Positions 63,049 to 64,000 of a DNA stretch of 64,000 bases are shown one piece after another (the first letter of the stretch is position 1; every line of letters starts with the position of its first letter). The notes under the pieces are model-generated. The model worked only from the letters and a program-made list of their open reading frames with translations. It did no database searches and had not been told where the DNA came from. Source of the DNA: an uncultured Erysipelotrichaceae bacterium (lineage in GTDB: Bacteria; Bacillota_I; Bacilli_A; Erysipelotrichales; Erysipelotrichaceae); the NCBI GenBank assembly GCA_947167125.1, contig CAMVGT010000002.1:1-64000 (forward strand). Direction: 5' to 3'. The position numbers were made by a program, and so were the translations under genes.

Positions 63049-63281
63049 GTTCCGGTGTATCAGCCGGTCACGGTCATTGTGGCCGCGTTCTTTTACTGTT
63101 CTCCGCAAAAGAATTGCTGTATGTGCCTTATTTATTCCAGACGCCGTCTGAGTTTTCCGCGAAGCTCATTGAGTTCTGATCTGATTGCTGCAGGCGTCTG
63201 CCGTACCTGTTTCAGCAGGTACATTTTTTATTGTAATCATCTGTTTTCTTCTGTCATTCAACCGCTGGTTGAAAATGAAAA

Positions 63282-63301
63282 GAAGCAGATCGCTCTGCTT
63301 C
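63282..63301 (-). terminator. Terminator of the LRR gene
   Basis: GAAGCAGA (63282-63289) and TCTGCTTC (63294-63301) with loop TCGC; the minus strand continues with TTTTC. Confidence 0.75.
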
Positions 63302-63302
63302 C

Positions 63303-63815
63303 CTATTGTCTGTAAATCAGTTTTATATCCCTGCAGCCATCAAAGGCGGAAGGATGAATTGTCACATCTTCCGGCAGGATGATTTCCTTTAATGAAACAC
63401 ACCTGAGAAATGCCCAGCCCATGATGCGAAGATGTTCTGACTGAAATTCAATCCGCTTCAGATTTGCACAGTCCTGGAAACAGAACGGTACGATATCTTT
63501 CACCCCGGAAGGAATCACCAGTTCTTCAAAAGAAGAGCGGACAAAGGAATACTGCCAGAATGTATTGAGGGATGATGGAAGCTCAATCTTCTTCAGATTC
63601 GCGCAGCCGTCATACACAAAGCCGCCGATATCGGTCAATGTGTCCGGAAGCGCTACTGATTCAATTTCCGTATGTCCTTTAAAAAGATCATCCATCAATA
63701 CCGAAACCGGACAGCCGTAATAGGAAGAGGGAACCGTGACATGCGCATCATCGCCGATATATCTCTGTGCCATATATGTTTCGTTATCCGCATGTTTGAA
63801 CCAGAAATCCTGCAT
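63303..63815 (-). CDS. Leucine-rich repeat protein (BspA/LRR_5 type)
   Basis: 170 residues made of about five BspA-like repeats with the pattern I..VALPDTLTDIG..VF..C.NLKKIELP. Representative units are IGGFVYDGCANLKKIELPSS and FCFQDCANLKRIEFQS. No signal peptide or anchor is visible, so it may be cytoplasmic or released. BspA repeats serve protein-protein contacts, often at host surfaces. Confidence 0.8.
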   Translation of the reverse strand: MQDFWFKHADNETYMAQRYIGDDAHVTVPSSYYGCPVSVLMDDLFKGHTEIESVALPDTLTDIGGFVYDGCANLKKIELPSSLNTFWQYSFVRSSFEELVIPSGVKDIVPFCFQDCANLKRIEFQSEHLRIMGWAFLRCVSLKEIILPEDVTIHPSAFDGCRDIKLIYRQ

Positions 63816-63853
63816 ACCGTGTTCCCCCGTTCTATTTGTAAACTGCTGTTATT

Positions 63854-64000
63854 TTACATCAGTTCAGCTGAAACAATACCGCTCATGCGTTCAATTTCCT
63901 TAGCGGTGCTTTCCTGAACCTCTTCGCCGCCGGCAGCCTTGAGCGTCAAAACAGCGGAATAGATGGCATTGCCATCCCCTTTATTGCCGGTCACCTTGAG
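63854..64000 (-). CDS. C-terminal part of a gene cut by the window edge
   Basis: The last 48 residues of an open frame, ending GIVSAELM and then TAA at 63854. It contains LTLKAAGGEEVQE. Too short to assign a family. The frame stays open to the edge and its codon use resembles neighbouring genes. Confidence 0.4.
   Translation of the reverse strand, partial: LKVTGNKGDGNAIYSAVLTLKAAGGEEVQESTAKEIERMSGIVSAELM

Larger units (their letters stand above)
62852..63302. other. 450-bp region without a convincing gene, rich in inverted repeats
   Basis: Seen on inspection: TGTGATCT/AGATCACA (62925-62932 with 62937-62944); a bulged long stem at 62967-63044; GTACCTG/CAGGTAC (63203-63222); CAGACGCC/GGCGTCTG (63138-63200). 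Plus-strand reading frames here look like shadows. A 30-codon minus-strand frame exists without a ribosome site. The region probably holds the promoter of the DUF2828 gene and one or more structured RNAs. Confidence 0.4.

Noticed and set aside
63132..63224. A 30-codon minus-strand frame (MYLLKQV...)
   Set aside because: No ribosome site, overlaps strong inverted repeats, and is too short to support.

Overview
The window looks like chromosomal DNA of a low-to-mid GC Bacillota (Firmicutes), most plausibly an Erysipelotrichia-type gut anaerobe. The support is strong Shine-Dalgarno sites, three T-box leaders, a CcpA-type cre palindrome, a ferredoxin-dependent 2-oxoacid oxidoreductase, a clostripain-family peptidase and an IS200/IS605 element. 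The lineage is inferred; there is no rRNA, tRNA or CRISPR array here to anchor it. Most genes lie on the minus strand in compact operons closed by clear hairpin terminators.

Layout. 0.2-3.5 kb: ABC exporter with two FtsX-type permeases. 3.7-8.9 kb: SPFH protein, small membrane proteins, a GH1 6-phospho-beta-glucosidase. 9-14 kb: membrane-fused clostripain, alpha/beta hydrolase, MATE transporter. 14-20.6 kb: glutamate dehydrogenase, M29 aminopeptidase, a membrane/SseB fusion, a second MATE transporter, a HAD phosphatase. 20.7-24.8 kb: heterodimeric ABC exporter with its MarR regulator. 24.9-31 kb: secreted tyrosine phosphatase, YhhN-like protein, CotH-like lipoprotein, ArgS. 30.7-36.1 kb: branched-chain amino acid ABC importer with a CBS-ACT protein. 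36.2-41.3 kb: amidohydrolase, an Hsp70-like/membrane partner pair, an esterase. 41.4-43.4 kb: complete IS200/IS605 element (TnpA plus TnpB). 43.5-60.3 kb: flavin reductase and monooxygenase, then the most notable region. 60.3-64 kb: regulators, a DUF2828 (Ro60-like)/vWA protein, a BspA-type LRR protein and a cut gene.

The notable region (44.5-58.5 kb) holds three consecutive transcription units, each led by a T-box. My reading of the specifier loops gives Leu (CTG), Ile (ATC) and Val (GTC). The Leu unit encodes an isopropylmalate-synthase homologue that has lost its catalytic residues, plus a TIM-barrel/acyl-CoA ligase fusion. The Ile unit encodes an HTH-cupin-acyl-CoA ligase fusion. The Val unit encodes a paralogous HTH-cupin-ligase, a P-loop NTPase, a four-subunit 2-oxoacid:ferredoxin oxidoreductase and a branched-chain aminotransferase. 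The arrangement fits starvation-induced synthesis of Val, Ile and Leu from branched-chain fatty acids: the acid is activated to its CoA ester, reductively carboxylated, then transaminated. The Liv importer at 31-36 kb supplies the same amino acids from outside. The pathway direction and the specifier reading are inferences.
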